DNA from: Nansenia antarctica
Taxonomy: Eukaryota > Chordata > Actinopteri > Argentiniformes > Microstomatidae
Reading direction: 5' to 3'
Length of the DNA: 64,000 bases
Assembly: GCA_963989245.1 (NCBI GenBank)
Contig: OZ022346.1
Location: forward strand, 44,969,497 to 45,033,496
Shown: piece after piece, positions 35,345-49,435 of the stretch
How positions within the stretch are numbered: position 1 is the first letter of the stretch
Layout: each line of letters opens with the position of its first letter
Translations under genes and position numbers: made by a program
Notes under the pieces: generated by a model
Databases searched by the model: none
Told to the model about the DNA's origin: nothing
The model's input: only the letters and a program-made list of their open reading frames with translations

Positions 35345-36580
35345 ACATTCTCAACAGAATCGAAAAACATTTCAGTATGTTTGTTTCTTTGTCTAGATTG
35401 AGCACTCAAGATTTGACATTGATGCATCCAAAAGACAGGGTTCACACTAACTGTTTACACTTTTCCACCTCTATAGACAAGAAAATAGAGAAGCTTGACG
35501 CTGAGGATCTTGAGCAATTCGAGAAAAATCACAACTGAAGTGGCTCCAAACATTAAACGAACCACCGATATAAAATGACGAGTAAATCCTATGGCAGCGG
35601 TCGATACCACTAGGCCATTGTGGCGATATGACGGTTTGTAGCCTGCTGCGGATATCACCACAGTAGTAATATTCATTTATTAAAATATGAACATATAACA
35701 ATAACTGGGGCTAGTATGACCTACGCATTTAATCGGTCAGCAATTTCTTGCCAAACCATTTCCCTCGCCTTGTTAATTGCGGCAGTATTGCACTATTTTA
35801 CATCTTATTTTTCCGTCTTCATAAAAATCAATAATTCGGAATGCTGCGCAAATGTAGTACCCCTGCAGAGTGGAGTATCTTCATTTCGACAGATCGACTC
35901 TTCGGGGCTGCGTATGTCTGCGTGCACGCGCCCATATCGAAGATTTGTAAGCCTGTCTTCTGTGAACACAGATGACACAAGGCTGATCCTCGTTCGAGGA
36001 ATCACCTGAGGCTTGAATTCCAATCTCGAGTTGCCTGAGCGCCGCATTTATTTATATCGCAGCTATACTGATCCACCTTTAGTGGAATGGCCCCCTGGAC
36101 TACAGTTTATTATTATTATGCGGTGGCTCACCAAAGGTTTTCCATAATCACTCATCTTGTCATCAGTCTGAGTGAGCAGCTACATTTTATTGTAATCAAA
36201 TTTACACAATTTATACACTTCATGTTTTGGCTGTTTCATTGGGTAAAGATTTTTTTCATAGTTCAATGTACACTGTTTGTTGTTCTATTTCATTGGGTAA
36301 AGGTTTTTTTTCACACTTCAATGTACGCAACTTATTGTTGTGCACACTTTTGTTAGGTAATAGAGAAAAGGAATGTTTTAATACCCATTTCCTAAGTCTC
36401 TTGAAAATAAATGTGGAAATAAAATAAAAATAAAAAATAAAATAAAAAAGTAAGGTAAGATGGGTGCTGCCACTGCCTTCCGTAAGTGCCTGGCCCCTGG
36501 TCAGCAACATGGGTCATGAGATTACGCAGCTCACTCATCACCCCTGCGCATGCACACGCGCACACACACACACGGCTGAT

Positions 36581-36816
36581 CTGTAGGCTGGGGACCCCTG
36601 GTCCTAAGGACCTCTGTAGGCTGGGGTCCCCTGGTCCTAAGGACCTCTGTATGCTGGGGACCCCTGGTCCTCAGGACCTCTGTAGGCTGGGGTCCCCTGG
36701 TCCTCAGGACCTCTGTAGGCTGGGGACCCCTGGTCCCCCTGGTCCTCAGGACCTCTGTAGGCTGGGGTCCCCTGGTCCTCAGGACCTCTGTAGACTGGGG
36801 ACCCCTGGTCCTGGGC
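36581..36816 (+). repeat. 33-bp minisatellite, 7 copies (U5, first)
   Basis: Standard form. Confidence 0.92.
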
Positions 36817-36886
36817 TGACCTCTGGCCCTGTAGGGCTTAATTTTAATTAATTTGTTCTGGTACTGCCAATCATCCAGGGAGAACA

Positions 36887-37243
36887 ATGGGGTTTCATTA
36901 CCAAATCGGGATCATTACCAAATGTTACCGATCATTACCAAAGCAGGACTATTTACATGTCTCTGGCACTGATGGCGTTCATGCTGATGCAGATGTCCCC
37001 ATGAGTGTAACCCCTGACACCTCAGTCACGGAGGATGTTCCAGGGTTGGACTTCGAGCACTACCTTCAACCTGCAGCAAGGTACAGCCTGTCGCCACAAG
37101 CGGCTGCTGCTACAGAGTCTTTGTCACCCATGGAAACCGACGTGCAAATGGATAGTCCCGTAGCGAAGCCTGGAGAATCGACTCTGGTCGCAGCTCACTC
37201 ATCACCCATGCGCATGCAAACGCGCACACACACACACGGCTGA
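36887..37243 (+). pseudogene. S/T-P-rich frame, truncated at ~100 residues (U5)
   Basis: Normal to GESTL (37186), then replaced by minisatellite-flank sequence (VAAHSSPMRMQ...). Same break as U8. Confidence 0.5.
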
Positions 37244-37244
37244 T

Positions 37245-37350
37245 CTGTAGGCTGGGGACCCCTGGTCCTAAGGACCTCTGTAGGCTGGGGTCCCCTGGTC
37301 CTAAGGACCTCTGTATGCTGGGGACCCCTGGTCCTCAGGACCTCTGTAGG
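37245..37350 (+). repeat. Partial 33-bp minisatellite upstream of gatad2 chimera (U5)
   Basis: Three copies and a partial one after a CA run, ending at ctctgtaggtcccc just before the gatad2-chimera start. Confidence 0.88.
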
Positions 37351-37361
37351 TCCCCTGTAGG

Positions 37362-37457
37362 GTGCAGGATGGCAGGCAAAAACCTCAGTATACATACGGT
37401 CGCAAGACAACCTCAAGGAAAAGCAGTAAAGCAGTGCCGATTGACTTGCAGTACACT

Positions 37458-37488
<31 letters not shown>

Positions 37489-38732
37489 AGGATGAGCGTT
37501 CCATGGGAACAGGACGCTGGGCCAGGGGCGTTGAGCAGACCAGCAGTAGTAAACGACGCTTTCATGAGAGGCACTTTGGAAATCACCAACCGAGAGTCCA
37601 GGCGACAAGAGAAAGTGTGGAACCATTCCAGAGGAATGGGCTTCCTGAGAGCATCCCCAGTATCAGAAACCATGCAGCTTCTCCAGCAACAGACACTGTG
37701 TTCAGAAAGGCTGATCCTCTTGTGAGATATGAGAGTGCATCAGCCGAGGGCAGACTGAATGGAGGGGACGGAGGGAGACTAGCCGTGGACCAGGAAGTAG
37801 ACGCGCACTCTAGAAAGCCGGACGTGGAAGATGAGGGCACACCTATGACGACAGGCTCCGTGGCCACGCCCCCTCCTCTGGTCAGAGGCAGCATCACCTC
37901 CGGCAAAGGACCTCTCCAGGTGTCATCAGGCAGAAGCTCAGGCACAGTCATTCCCCCTCCGTTGGTGCGCGGCGGCCAGCACATCCCGTCCAATAAGAAC
38001 CCCCAGATCGTCATGCCACCCCTGGTCAGCGGGGCGCAGCCCATCGCCGTGTCTCCCCAGCAGATCCAGAGCTTTCGTCAGCAGCACCAACAGCAGCAGC
38101 AGCAGCAGCAGCACTCTGGCTCCGGGCCCCCCCCCCTGCTGCTGGCCCCCCGGGCCTCCGTACCCAACGTCCAGGTCCAGGGCCAGAGGATCATCCAGCA
38201 GGGCCTGATCAGGGTGGCCAACATGCAGAACACCAACGTACTGGTCAACATCTCCCAGATCACTCAGATCTTCAGTCTGGCCGACAGCATGGCGAGCGCC
38301 ACCAGGACGGACCAGGACCAAGGGCTGCTGCAGCTGTTAGAGAACCTGAGGACGTCAGCTCTCCCCATCCTCTGGTTCGCCATCATGGTGGAGGGCCCGC
38401 GGCTACAGCTGCTCCAGTGCTCCAAGCTGTCTGCCATGACGGACACGATCCTGCACATCGACCCGGGCTTTTACTATCAGGTCACTGTGCAGGGACAGTC
38501 TCTGCTCCTCACTCACCCGCTCTATGAACTCCACCCGCCCTGTCTGAACTGTGTGACCCACGTGGTGACCCTACTCCTGGACCTGGAGAGGTACAGGGTA
38601 TGCCAGGGGGTCCCCATCGAGTCACCACTCATCCAGGCTCCGGTCATTTGTGAGAGGGCGTCCACCTGTGACTTCCTGGTACAGAAACAGGTAGAGTGCT
38701 GTAACAAGTGCAAAGACTTGTCCTGCGAGTAG
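37362..38732 (+). CDS. gatad2-derived chimeric ORF, 456 codons (U5)
   Basis: Three parts. Residues 1-163: unrecognised, with an acidic run (about 10 Glu) and a Ser/Arg-rich region. Residues about 164-299: clear GATAD2A/B (p66 NuRD subunit) middle region, with PPPLVRG repeated, VIPPPLVRGGQ, MPPLV, a Gln run, GPPPLLLAPRASVP and QRIIQQGLIRVANMQNT. Residues about 300-456: an unrecognised domain (LPILWFAIMVEGPRLQLLQC, FYYQVTVQGQSLLLTHPLY) with a Cys-rich end. The coiled-coil CR1 that contacts MBD2 and the GATA zinc finger are absent. A splice-acceptor-like gtgcag lies just before an upstream in-register ATG (37369, other frame). It may be a captured spliced or fused transcript. Confidence 0.7.
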
Positions 38733-38846
38733 AAGCACAGACATTTTAAGCATCGCCATGGCTTAACAGAAGAAAGTTCTGACAACCACAGTGGAGATCA
38801 TCAGGCCTTCAACAACATCAACATGAACCTTTACTTGTTTACCTCT

Positions 38847-39329
38847 GGACTACAGTTTATTATTATTATGCGGTGGCTCACCAAAGGTTTTCCATAATCA
38901 CTCATCTTGTCATCAGTCTGAGTGAGCAGCTACATTTTATTGTAATCAAATTTACACAATTTATACACTTCATGTTTTGGCTGTTTCATTGGGTAAAGAT
39001 TTTTTTCATAGTTCAATGTACACTGTTTGTTGTTCTATTTCATTGGGTAAAGGTTTTTTTCACACTTCAATGTACGCAACTTATTGTTGTGCACACTTTT
39101 GTTAGGTAATAGAGAAAATGAATGTTTTAATACCCATTTCCTAAGTCTCTTGAAAATAAATGTGGAAATAAAATAAAAATAAAAAATAAAATAAAAAAGT
39201 AAGGTAAGATGGGTGCTGCCACTGCCTTCCGTAAGTGCCTGGCCCCTGGTCAGCAACATGGGTCATGAGATTACGCAGCTCACTCATCACCCCTGCGCAT
39301 GCACACGCGCACACACACACACGGCTGAT
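38847..39329 (+). repeat. Re-entry into unit leader (U5)
   Basis: Sequence from ctggactacagtttatt onward equals U1 from about 8340. It has the AT-rich leader and CA run but no gene. Confidence 0.88.
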
Positions 39330-39565
39330 CTGTAGGCTGGGGACCCCTGGTCCTAAGGACCTCTGTAGGCTGGGGTCCCCTGGTCCTAAGGACCTCTGTA
39401 TGCTGGGGACCCCTGGTCCTCAGGACCTCTGTAGGCTGGGGTCCCCTGGTCCTCAGGACCTCTGTAGGCTGGGGACCCCTGGTCCCCCTGGTCCTCAGGA
39501 CCTCTGTAGGCTGGGGTCCCCTGGTCCTCAGGACCTCTGTAGACTGGGGACCCCTGGTCCTGGGC
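39330..39565 (+). repeat. 33-bp minisatellite, 7 copies (U5, second)
   Basis: Standard form. Confidence 0.92.
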
Positions 39566-39635
39566 TGACCTCTGGCCCTGTAGGGCTTAATTTTAATTAA
39601 TTTGTTCTGGTACTGCCAATCATCCAGGGAGAACA

Positions 39636-40121
39636 ATGGGGTTTCATTACCAAATCGGGATCATTACCAAATGTTACCGATCATTACCAAAGCAGGACTA
39701 TTTACATGTCTCTGGCACTGATGGCGTTCATGCTGATGCAGATGTCCCCATGAGTGTAACCCCTGACACCTCAGTCACGGAGGATGTTCCAGGGTTGGAC
39801 TTCGAGCGCTACCTTCAACCTGCAGCAAGGTACAGCCTGTCGCCACAAGCGGCTGCTGCTACAGAGTCTTTGTCACCCATGGAAACCGACGTGCAAATGG
39901 ATAGTCCCGTAGCGAAGCCTGGAGAATCGACTCTGGAGGAAGTCATGACTCCCACAGCCTTTCCCGTCACAGTCTTTCACAGTGAGGCACCAATGTTCAC
40001 ACAATGGACCCCAAAGCCAGTTGAGTCGGAAATGTTGCTGTTCACCCCAGAGAACGATAGGATAAGGCAGTCGGTCTGTCCCAGCGACCTCATGATGTTC
40101 ACACCTCCCTCCCACCGATAG
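39636..40121 (+). CDS. S/T-P-rich 161-residue frame (U5, second)
   Basis: Full length, TKCYR variant. Confidence 0.38.
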   Translation: MGFHYQIGIITKCYRSLPKQDYLHVSGTDGVHADADVPMSVTPDTSVTEDVPGLDFERYLQPAARYSLSPQAAAATESLSPMETDVQMDSPVAKPGESTLEEVMTPTAFPVTVFHSEAPMFTQWTPKPVESEMLLFTPENDRIRQSVCPSDLMMFTPPSHR

Positions 40122-41184
40122 GCGCACAGCCTGGAAACTCACTACTGTATTTACTTCTTATTTGAGATTAGTTGTGCATTTACTTTTCTTGTACTTCCTG
40201 TGTTATGTTACTTGTCACTCGTCAGACGTTTCTTTTTCTCTTGAACACATTAGGGTGAATGTCTGTACTGTTTCTTCTTCATACTGTTTTCTGTATTTGA
40301 ATATATTATGCTGTTACCTGACACAGCACCATTTTAAAAAGAGATTTTCTTTTGAAAAAAAGTAATTCTTGTAAATGTTTTAAGAAATACATTTTGATAA
40401 TAAAGACTTAAGAATTAACTGGAAAAAAAATTATATATATAATTGCTTATACAAGGACAATTTCAGGTCAGAGGTGTGGACACTTCTATAGTGTAGGTTT
40501 TCCATAGACTCTCAGTGTACTGTACTTGTACTGTAAGAAGTAGGCTAGTGAAATAATTTCAATCCACAGTATTATTCTACAGCAAATCTACAAGTCAATG
40601 AATTTATCATTATTTTTTGATTCCGCACAACATTACCGTTCATTACAAAAGCATTTACCTTTTCTATAATCTATTATATCTCTAACAAAGCTAGCTAGCT
40701 AACAAGCTAACACTTGTTTGGCTAGCTGGTACACACAAACACACTCTAAAATGGAGCATGAAACATACAGTACAGTATGTTGCAGCAGGGCCGGTTCTAG
40801 CAATGGGCTGTCTGCTGCGTCTCCTGACATGAGTCGTGCCCACCCTATCAAAAATTATGAGAAAAAAATCTTAATGAGAATTATTATTATCTTTATTTTT
40901 TTTACAAATACTTTCTCCCAATATTAATTTTTTCGGGGGGGCTGAGAAACAATGCCCAACATTGGGGGACCCTATTTATAGTCTTCACCAATTAGAAAAA
41001 TATCACAGAAAATACCGGTACCGTTTCTAACTTCTGATTGGGTGGGCAGACTAGCCCGCCTCCTCCAACATCTCCCACTGCCCACCCCCTCTTCTTTCTG
41101 TCATAAACACAGCGCTCTGAAGCAGACAACCCGTAGACTGGTTCTATATCGTGGAGCTCCGCCCCATAGGGGAGCTCTGCTCCT

Positions 41185-41260
41185 ATTGGTTTACCCGCTA
41201 CCTAAAGTAGCCAATGACTGAATTTTTCAATGCCTGCGCCCGCCTGGGGTGCTGTATAAA
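41185..41260 (+). promoter_or_regulatory. CCAAT/TATA promoter with altered TATA (U5)
   Basis: TGTATAAA at 41253-41260, as in U3. Confidence 0.6.
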
Positions 41261-41374
41261 GGGGCGTACTTCGCTCCATCATTCTCCCAAAAAGTTCAGC
41301 ACGGGTTTATATCTGAAGACTGAGAAGGACGACTACTAAGACTGGAGAACCCGCCAGACTTTTCCCTTCAAGAT

Positions 41375-42218
<844 letters not shown>

Positions 42219-42221
42219 TAG

Positions 42222-42536
42222 ACGCCGTCTCCCCCCACTGCTACAATTGAGGAGCTGCAACGCTTCGAAGACACTGAAATAAAAGATGCCAGTGACCCAA
42301 ACAAACTCCTTCAGTGTCCATATGACAAGAACCACCAGATCCGTGGCAGCCGCTTCCCATACCATCTGATCAAGTGCAGTAAGAATCACCCAGAACTGGC
42401 CAATAAATTGAAAACCTGCCCTTTCAATGCCCGCCACCTGATGCCCAAACATGAGCTATCACACCACATCCTGAACTGTGAGGACAGGAGATCTGTGAAT
42501 AGCGAAGACCTGGACAGTGCTGAGGTGCACCTCTAA
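42222..42536 (+). pseudogene. gtsf1: gtsf1 3' portion (U5)
   Basis: Fingers intact. Confidence 0.9.
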
Positions 42537-42803
42537 GTTCTTGAAGGGTTGGAGGCCTAATCAACCTGTAACGCCTTTTAATCTGTTTTTACAGATAGTT
42601 TTTTTTCAACTGAACTCAAGGATTAGATCTTTGTGTTAACCTGGTCTAGAGAGCTCCCATTGGCTCCCACATAACTCGAACCCTGGATGTATGGTACAGT
42701 ATAAAGCAAAAACGGCAGAGTTCGCTAACGCACTGACTCAATTTATTTAAACGTTTGCCACGTGGATGCATGGACCTGGAGCTGAGAGTGACGCAGTAGA
42801 AGC

Positions 42804-43082
42804 ATGGCCTTCACATTGGGATCAACTTGCACTCCCACGAAGACCACTGCTACAATTGAGGAGCTGCAACACTTCGAAGACACTGAAATAAAAGATGCCA
42901 GTGACCCAAACAAACTCCTTCAGTGTCCATATGACAAGAACCACCAGATCCGTGGCAGCCGCTTCCCATACCATCTGATTAAAATCATGACAATGAGACA
43001 TACCTTCACCGGATTGGTCGCACAGGACGTTTTGGCAAGAGGGGGCTTGCAGTCAATATGGTTGACAGCAAACACAGCATGA
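42804..43082 (+). pseudogene. gtsf1: gtsf1 5' portion (U5)
   Basis: CCAAT 42659-42663 and TATAAA 42700-42705. Same truncation. Confidence 0.88.
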
Positions 43083-44318
43083 ACATTCTCAACAGAATCG
43101 AAAAACATTTCAGTATGTTTGTTTCTTTGTCTAGATTGAGCACTCAAGATTTGACATTGATGCATCCAAAAGACAGGGTTCACACTAACTGTTTACACTT
43201 TTCCACCTCCATAGACAAGAAAATAGAGAAGCTTGACGCTGAGGATCTTGAGCAATTTGAGAAAAATCACAACTGAAGTGGCTCCAAACATTAAACGAAC
43301 CACCGATATAAAATGACGAGTAAATCCTATGGCAGCGGTCGATACCACTAGGCCATTGTGGCGATATGACGGTTTGTAGCCTGCTGCGGATATCACCACA
43401 GTAGTAATATTCATTTATTAAAATATGAACATATAACAATAACTGGGGCTAGTATGACCTACGCATTTAATCGGTCAGCAATTTCTTGCCAAACCATTTC
43501 CCTCGCCTTGTTAATTGCAGCAGTATTGCACTATTTTACATCTTATTTTTCCGTCTTCATAAAAATCAATAGTTCGGAATGCTGCGCAAATGTAGTACCC
43601 CTGCAGAGTGGAGTATCTTCATTTCGACAGATCGACTCTTCGGGGCTGCGTATGTCTGCGTGCACGCGCCCATATCGAAGATTTGTAAGCCTGTCTTCTG
43701 TGAACACAGATGACACAAGGCTGATCCTCGTTCGAGGAATCACCTGAGGCTTGAATTCCAATCTCGAGTTGCCTGAGCGCCGCATTTATTTATATCGCAG
43801 CTATACTGATCCACCTTTAGTGGAATGGCCCCCTGGACTACAGTTTATTATTATTATGCGGTGGCTCACCAAAGGTTTTCCATAATCACTCATCTTGTCA
43901 TCAGTCTGAGTGAGCAGCTACATTTTATTGTAATCAAATTTACACAATTTATACACTTCATGTTTTGGCTGTTTCATTGGGTAAAGATTTTTTTCATAGT
44001 TCAATGTACACTGTTTGTTGTTCTATTTCATTGGGTAAAGGTTTTTTTTCACACTTCAATGTACGCAACTTATTGTTGTGCACACTTTTGTTAGGTAATA
44101 GAGAAAAGGAATGTTTTAATACCCATTTCCTAAGTCTCTTGAAAATAAATGTGGAAATAAAATAAAAATAAAAAATAAAATAAAAAAGTAAGGTAAGATG
44201 GGTGCTGCCACTGCCTTCCGTAAGTGCCTGGCCCCTGGTCAGCAACATGGGTCATGAGATTACGCAGCTCACTCATCACCCCTGCGCATGCACACGCGCA
44301 CACACACACACGGCTGAT

Positions 44319-44554
44319 CTGTAGGCTGGGGACCCCTGGTCCTAAGGACCTCTGTAGGCTGGGGTCCCCTGGTCCTAAGGACCTCTGTATGCTGGGGACC
44401 CCTGGTCCTCAGGACCTCTGTAGGCTGGGGTCCCCTGGTCCTCAGGACCTCTGTAGGCTGGGGACCCCTGGTCCCCCTGGTCCTCAGGACCTCTGTAGGC
44501 TGGGGTCCCCTGGTCCTCAGGACCTCTGTAGACTGGGGACCCCTGGTCCTGGGC
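44319..44554 (+). repeat. 33-bp minisatellite, 7 copies (U6)
   Basis: Standard form. Confidence 0.92.
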
Positions 44555-44624
44555 TGACCTCTGGCCCTGTAGGGCTTAATTTTAATTAATTTGTTCTGGT
44601 ACTGCCAATCATCCAGGGAGAACA

Positions 44625-45110
44625 ATGGGGTTTCATTACCAAATCGGGATCATTACCAAATTTTACCGATCATTACCAAAGCAGGACTATTTACATGTCT
44701 CTGGCACTGATGGCGTTCATGCTGATGCAGATGTCCCCATGAGTGTAACCCCTGACACCTCAGTCACGGAGGATGTTCCAGGGTTGGACTTCGAGCGCTA
44801 CCTTCAACCTGCAGCAAGGTACAGCCTGTCGCCACAAGCGGCTGCTGCTACAGAGTCTTTGTCACCCATGGAAACCGACGTGCAAATGGATAGTCCCGTA
44901 GCGAAGCCTGGAGAATCGACTCTGGAGGAAGTCATGACTCCCACAGCCTTTCCCGTCACAGTCTTTCACAGTGAGGCACCAATGTTCACACAATGGACCC
45001 CAAAGCCAGTTGAGTCGGAAATGTTGCTGTTCACCCCAGAGAACGATAGGATAAGGCAGTCGGTCTGTCCCAGCGACCTCATGATGTTCACACCTCCCTC
45101 CCACCGATAG
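44625..45110 (+). CDS. S/T-P-rich 161-residue frame (U6)
   Basis: Protein as in U1. Confidence 0.38.
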   Translation: MGFHYQIGIITKFYRSLPKQDYLHVSGTDGVHADADVPMSVTPDTSVTEDVPGLDFERYLQPAARYSLSPQAAAATESLSPMETDVQMDSPVAKPGESTLEEVMTPTAFPVTVFHSEAPMFTQWTPKPVESEMLLFTPENDRIRQSVCPSDLMMFTPPSHR

Positions 45111-46172
45111 GCGCACAGCCTGGAAACTCACTACTGTATTTACTTCTTATTTGAGATTAGTTGTGCATTTACTTTTCTTGTACTTCCTGTGTTATGTTAC
45201 TTGTCACTCGTCAGACGTTTCTTTTTCTCTTGAACACATTAGGGTGAATGTCTGTACTGTTTCTTCTTCATACTGTTTTCTGTATTTGAATATATTATGC
45301 TGTTACCTGACACAGCACCATTTTAAAAAGAGATTTTTTTTTGAAAAAAAGTAATTCTTGTAAATGTTTTAAGAAATACATTTTGATAATAAAGACTTAA
45401 GAATTAACTGGAAAAAAATTATATATATAATTGCTTATACATGGACAATTTCAGGTCAGAGGTGTGGACACTTCTATAGTGTAGGTTTTCCATAGACTCT
45501 CAGTGTACTGTACTTGTACTGTAAGAAGTAGGCTAGTGAAATAATTTCAATCCACAGTATTATTCTACAGCAAATCTACAAGTCAATGAATTTATCATTA
45601 TTTTTTGATTCCGCACAACATTACCGTTCATTACAAAAGCATTTACCTTTTCTATAATCTATTATATCTCTAACAAAGCTAGCTAGCTAACAAGCTAACA
45701 CTTGTTTGGCTAGCTGGTACACACAAACACACTCTAAAATGGTGCATGAAACATACAGTACAGTATGTTGCAGCAGGGCCGGTTCTAGCAATGGGCTGTC
45801 TGCTGCGTCTCCTGACATGAGTCGTGCCCACCCTATCAAAAATTATGAGAAAAAAATCTTAATGAGAATTATTATTATCTTTATTTTTTTTACAAATACT
45901 TTCTCCCAATATTAATTTTTTCGGGGGGGCTGAGAAACAATGCCCAACATTGGGGGACCCTATTTATAGTCTTCACCAATTAGAAAAATATCACAGAAAA
46001 TACCGGTACCGTTTCTAACTTCTGATTGGGTGGGCAGACTAGCCCGCCTCCTCCAACATCTCCCACTGCCCACCCCCTCTTCTTTCTGTCATAAACACAG
46101 CGCTCTGAAGCAGACAACCCGTAGACTGGTTCTATATTGTGGAGCTCCGCCCCATAGGGGAGCTCTGCTCCT

Positions 46173-46248
46173 ATTGGTTTACCCGCTACCTAAAGTAGCC
46201 AATGACTGAATTTTTCAATGCCTGCGCCCGCCTGGGGTGCTATATAAA
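46173..46248 (+). promoter_or_regulatory. Putative CCAAT/TATA promoter (U6)
   Basis: TATATAAA at 46241-46248, 122 bp before ATG 46363. Confidence 0.65.
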
Positions 46249-46362
46249 GGGGCGTACTTCGCTCCATCATTCTCCCAAAAAGTTCAGCACGGGTTTATAT
46301 CTGAAGACTGAGAAGGACGACTACTAAGACTGGAGAACCCGCCAGACTTTTCCCTTCAAGAT

Positions 46363-46563
46363 ATGGATCGTCCGCCGCCTTTGGAGAAGTTCCTCCGGGA
46401 CGCCTGCCGCTGCGACTTCCAAGCAGCGGAGGACACTTTTCAGCGGTTTTTTCGTTCAGTGTGTCAGCTACGAGAGGGACGAGTCATCCAACCGGAGGAG
46501 GGAGAACCAGAGGGACTCAACACAATACAGCAAGACCACCACCATTCTCCTGGGTACAAATGA
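46363..46563 (+). pseudogene. DIRS-like gag start broken by BEL sequence (U6)
   Basis: As U1 10870-11070. Confidence 0.6.
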
Positions 46564-46709
46564 GACTGCAGCGACAAGTCCCCCCACAGCGCCTGCATCG
46601 GAGCCTTCAGCCAGCCACCAAAGCAACGTGGAGAAAGGGAAAGCCTATTGTCCATACTGCGACAACACCAGCCACTTTCTGAACAATTGTACCAACTTCA
46701 AGCAGCTGA

Positions 46710-46949
46710 ACGATTTCTTCCTGCACTTCGAGTTCATACTCTAGCCACTCAGCAAAGTCAATGAGCGTGGGGATGGTTACTCTCAGGGGGTGGATGAACC
46801 TCTTGAAGCTGGCAGTGAGGTCATGAGGTAGCTTACCCAGCAATCTGTGGACGTGGGAACCACAATGCAGCTCTACACGGCCTCTCTCCCCCAGCTGTTC
46901 TAACATGCCCACCAGTGAGCGTACACGGAGGTACGTGCTAAGCTAAGTT
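46710..46949 (-). pseudogene. Inverted BEL/Pao gag segment (U6)
   Basis: Minus-strand open frame 46607-46912, same protein as U1. Confidence 0.75.
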
Positions 46950-46954
46950 AAGCT

Positions 46955-47422
46955 AAGTGCACACTGAAGACCCCATGCAAGACTTGCAACAGAAGACACC
47001 TGATTGTACTGCATGAAGTGAACGAGAGAGCAGAGGATGAAGTGCCAGCAACGGATATCTGTCTCGTGAACACACCTAGCCAAGTCCTGTATGTCGAACG
47101 CCCAGTATCCAACTGTAAAGTGCTCCTGAAGATCAGTAAGGTCATCATAAGAAATGGAAACAGGTCATTGGAAGCATATGCTATCTTAGACGACGGATCA
47201 GAGAGGACCATCCTTCTCCAGGCCGCAGCACAGAAGTTAGGCCTGAAAGGCAAGCCAGAAGATTTGGTCCTCCGCACAGTCAGACAGGAGCTGCAGGTGC
47301 TTCACGGGGCGGCCGTATCCTTCACCATATCCCCCGTTGCTGAGCCAAAGAAGAGGTACAAGATCCAGAGTGCATTCTCCGCCGAGCAGCTGGGTCTGGC
47401 AGAGCACACCCATCCTGTCGGT
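46955..47422 (+). pseudogene. BEL/Pao aspartic protease region (U6)
   Basis: Active-site ILDDGSERT intact, truncated as in U1. Confidence 0.8.
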
Positions 47423-47424
47423 TT

Positions 47425-47901
47425 GTCCCAGAGACAAACAAGAGACCCAGAGAGACCTTCATCCGGCTCGAAGGACCACGGCAGCCCCACACCAGACCTG
47501 CTGCCTGGGAAAAGCAGCCTGAACCACGCAGAGCTGAGCTTCAGGGCCAGGAAGACCCACGAAGCACCCAGGAAGCACCCAGGAAGACCTCAGGCTTCTC
47601 AGCCAAGAAGACCCCTAAGTGCCTCCACATCACCCCTGGGATGATGGGCCCCATGGACGGAAACAATGACACCTATCTCTACCGACTTCATAAAAGATTG
47701 AAGAAAGGCCAAAGCAAAGTTCCTAAACAAGCCCGGTCTGCCACGATTTATATACCAACTCCATCATTGAAGCGGGCGATGAGCAGATGCGTTGCGGGTG
47801 AGGAAGATGATTCATTTGTTGTGTGGAAGATGATCTCTGATAAGGAGGCTGCTTCTGACGACAGTGAGGAGGAGGACTTCTACTTCCAGGATGACCACTG
47901 A
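47425..47901 (+). CDS. Captured acidic protein C-terminus (U6)
   Basis: 158-codon frame as in U1, with KMISDKE for KMFSDKE. Confidence 0.42.
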   Translation, partial: VPETNKRPRETFIRLEGPRQPHTRPAAWEKQPEPRRAELQGQEDPRSTQEAPRKTSGFSAKKTPKCLHITPGMMGPMDGNNDTYLYRLHKRLKKGQSKVPKQARSATIYIPTPSLKRAMSRCVAGEEDDSFVVWKMISDKEAASDDSEEEDFYFQDDH

Positions 47902-48064
47902 GCCAGACATGGTCCTTCGAGCCGGATAATCCAGAGTGCATTCTCCGCCGAGCAGCTGGGTCTGGCAGAGCACACCCATCCTGTCGGTGCACTACAGCAG
48001 AAGTACAAACATCTAGCCTGGTTACCTCTCCAGCCACTGAATAAAGTTCATCCAGTGTTGCTGA

Positions 48065-48853
<789 letters not shown>

Positions 48854-49168
48854 ACGCCGTCTCCCCCCACTGCTACAATTGAGGAGCTGCAACGCTTCGA
48901 AGACACTGAAATAAAAGATGCCAGTGACCCAAACAAACTCCTTCAGTGTCCATATGACAAGAACCACCAGATCCGTGGCAGACGCTTCCCATACCATCTG
49001 ATCAAGTGCAGTAAGAATCACCCAGAACTGGCCAATAAATTGAAAACCTGCCCTTTCAATGCCCGCCACCTGATGCCCAAACATGAGCTATCACACCACA
49101 TCCTGAACTGTGAGGACAGGAGATCTGTGAATAGCGAAGACCTGGACAGTGCTGAGGTGCACCTCTAA
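48854..49168 (+). pseudogene. gtsf1: gtsf1 3' portion (U6)
   Basis: Fingers intact, with one change in finger 1 (RGRRFPYH for RGSRFPYH). Confidence 0.9.
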
Positions 49169-49435
49169 GTTCTTGAAGGGTTGGAGGCCTAATCAACCTG
49201 TAACGCCTTTTAATCTGTTTTTACAGATTGTTTTTTTTCAACTGAACTCAAGGATTAGATCTTTGTGTTAACCTGGTCTAGAGAGCTCCCATTGGCTCCC
49301 ACATAACTCGAACCCTGGATGTATGGTACAGTATAAAGCAAAAACGGCAGAGTTCGCTAACGCACTGACTCAATTTATTTCAACGTTTGCCACGTGGATG
49401 CATGGACCTGGAGCTGAGAGTGACGCAGTAGAAGC

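Larger units (their letters stand above)
30579..35558 (+). repeat. Array unit U4 (4,980 bp, core length)
   Basis: Core layout only, with a full-length double-start gag-H3.3. Confidence 0.92.

Noticed and set aside
38297..38700. Naming the second domain of the gatad2 chimera
   Set aside because: The sequence feels like a recurrent fish protein family, but I could not recall it reliably, so it is left unnamed.
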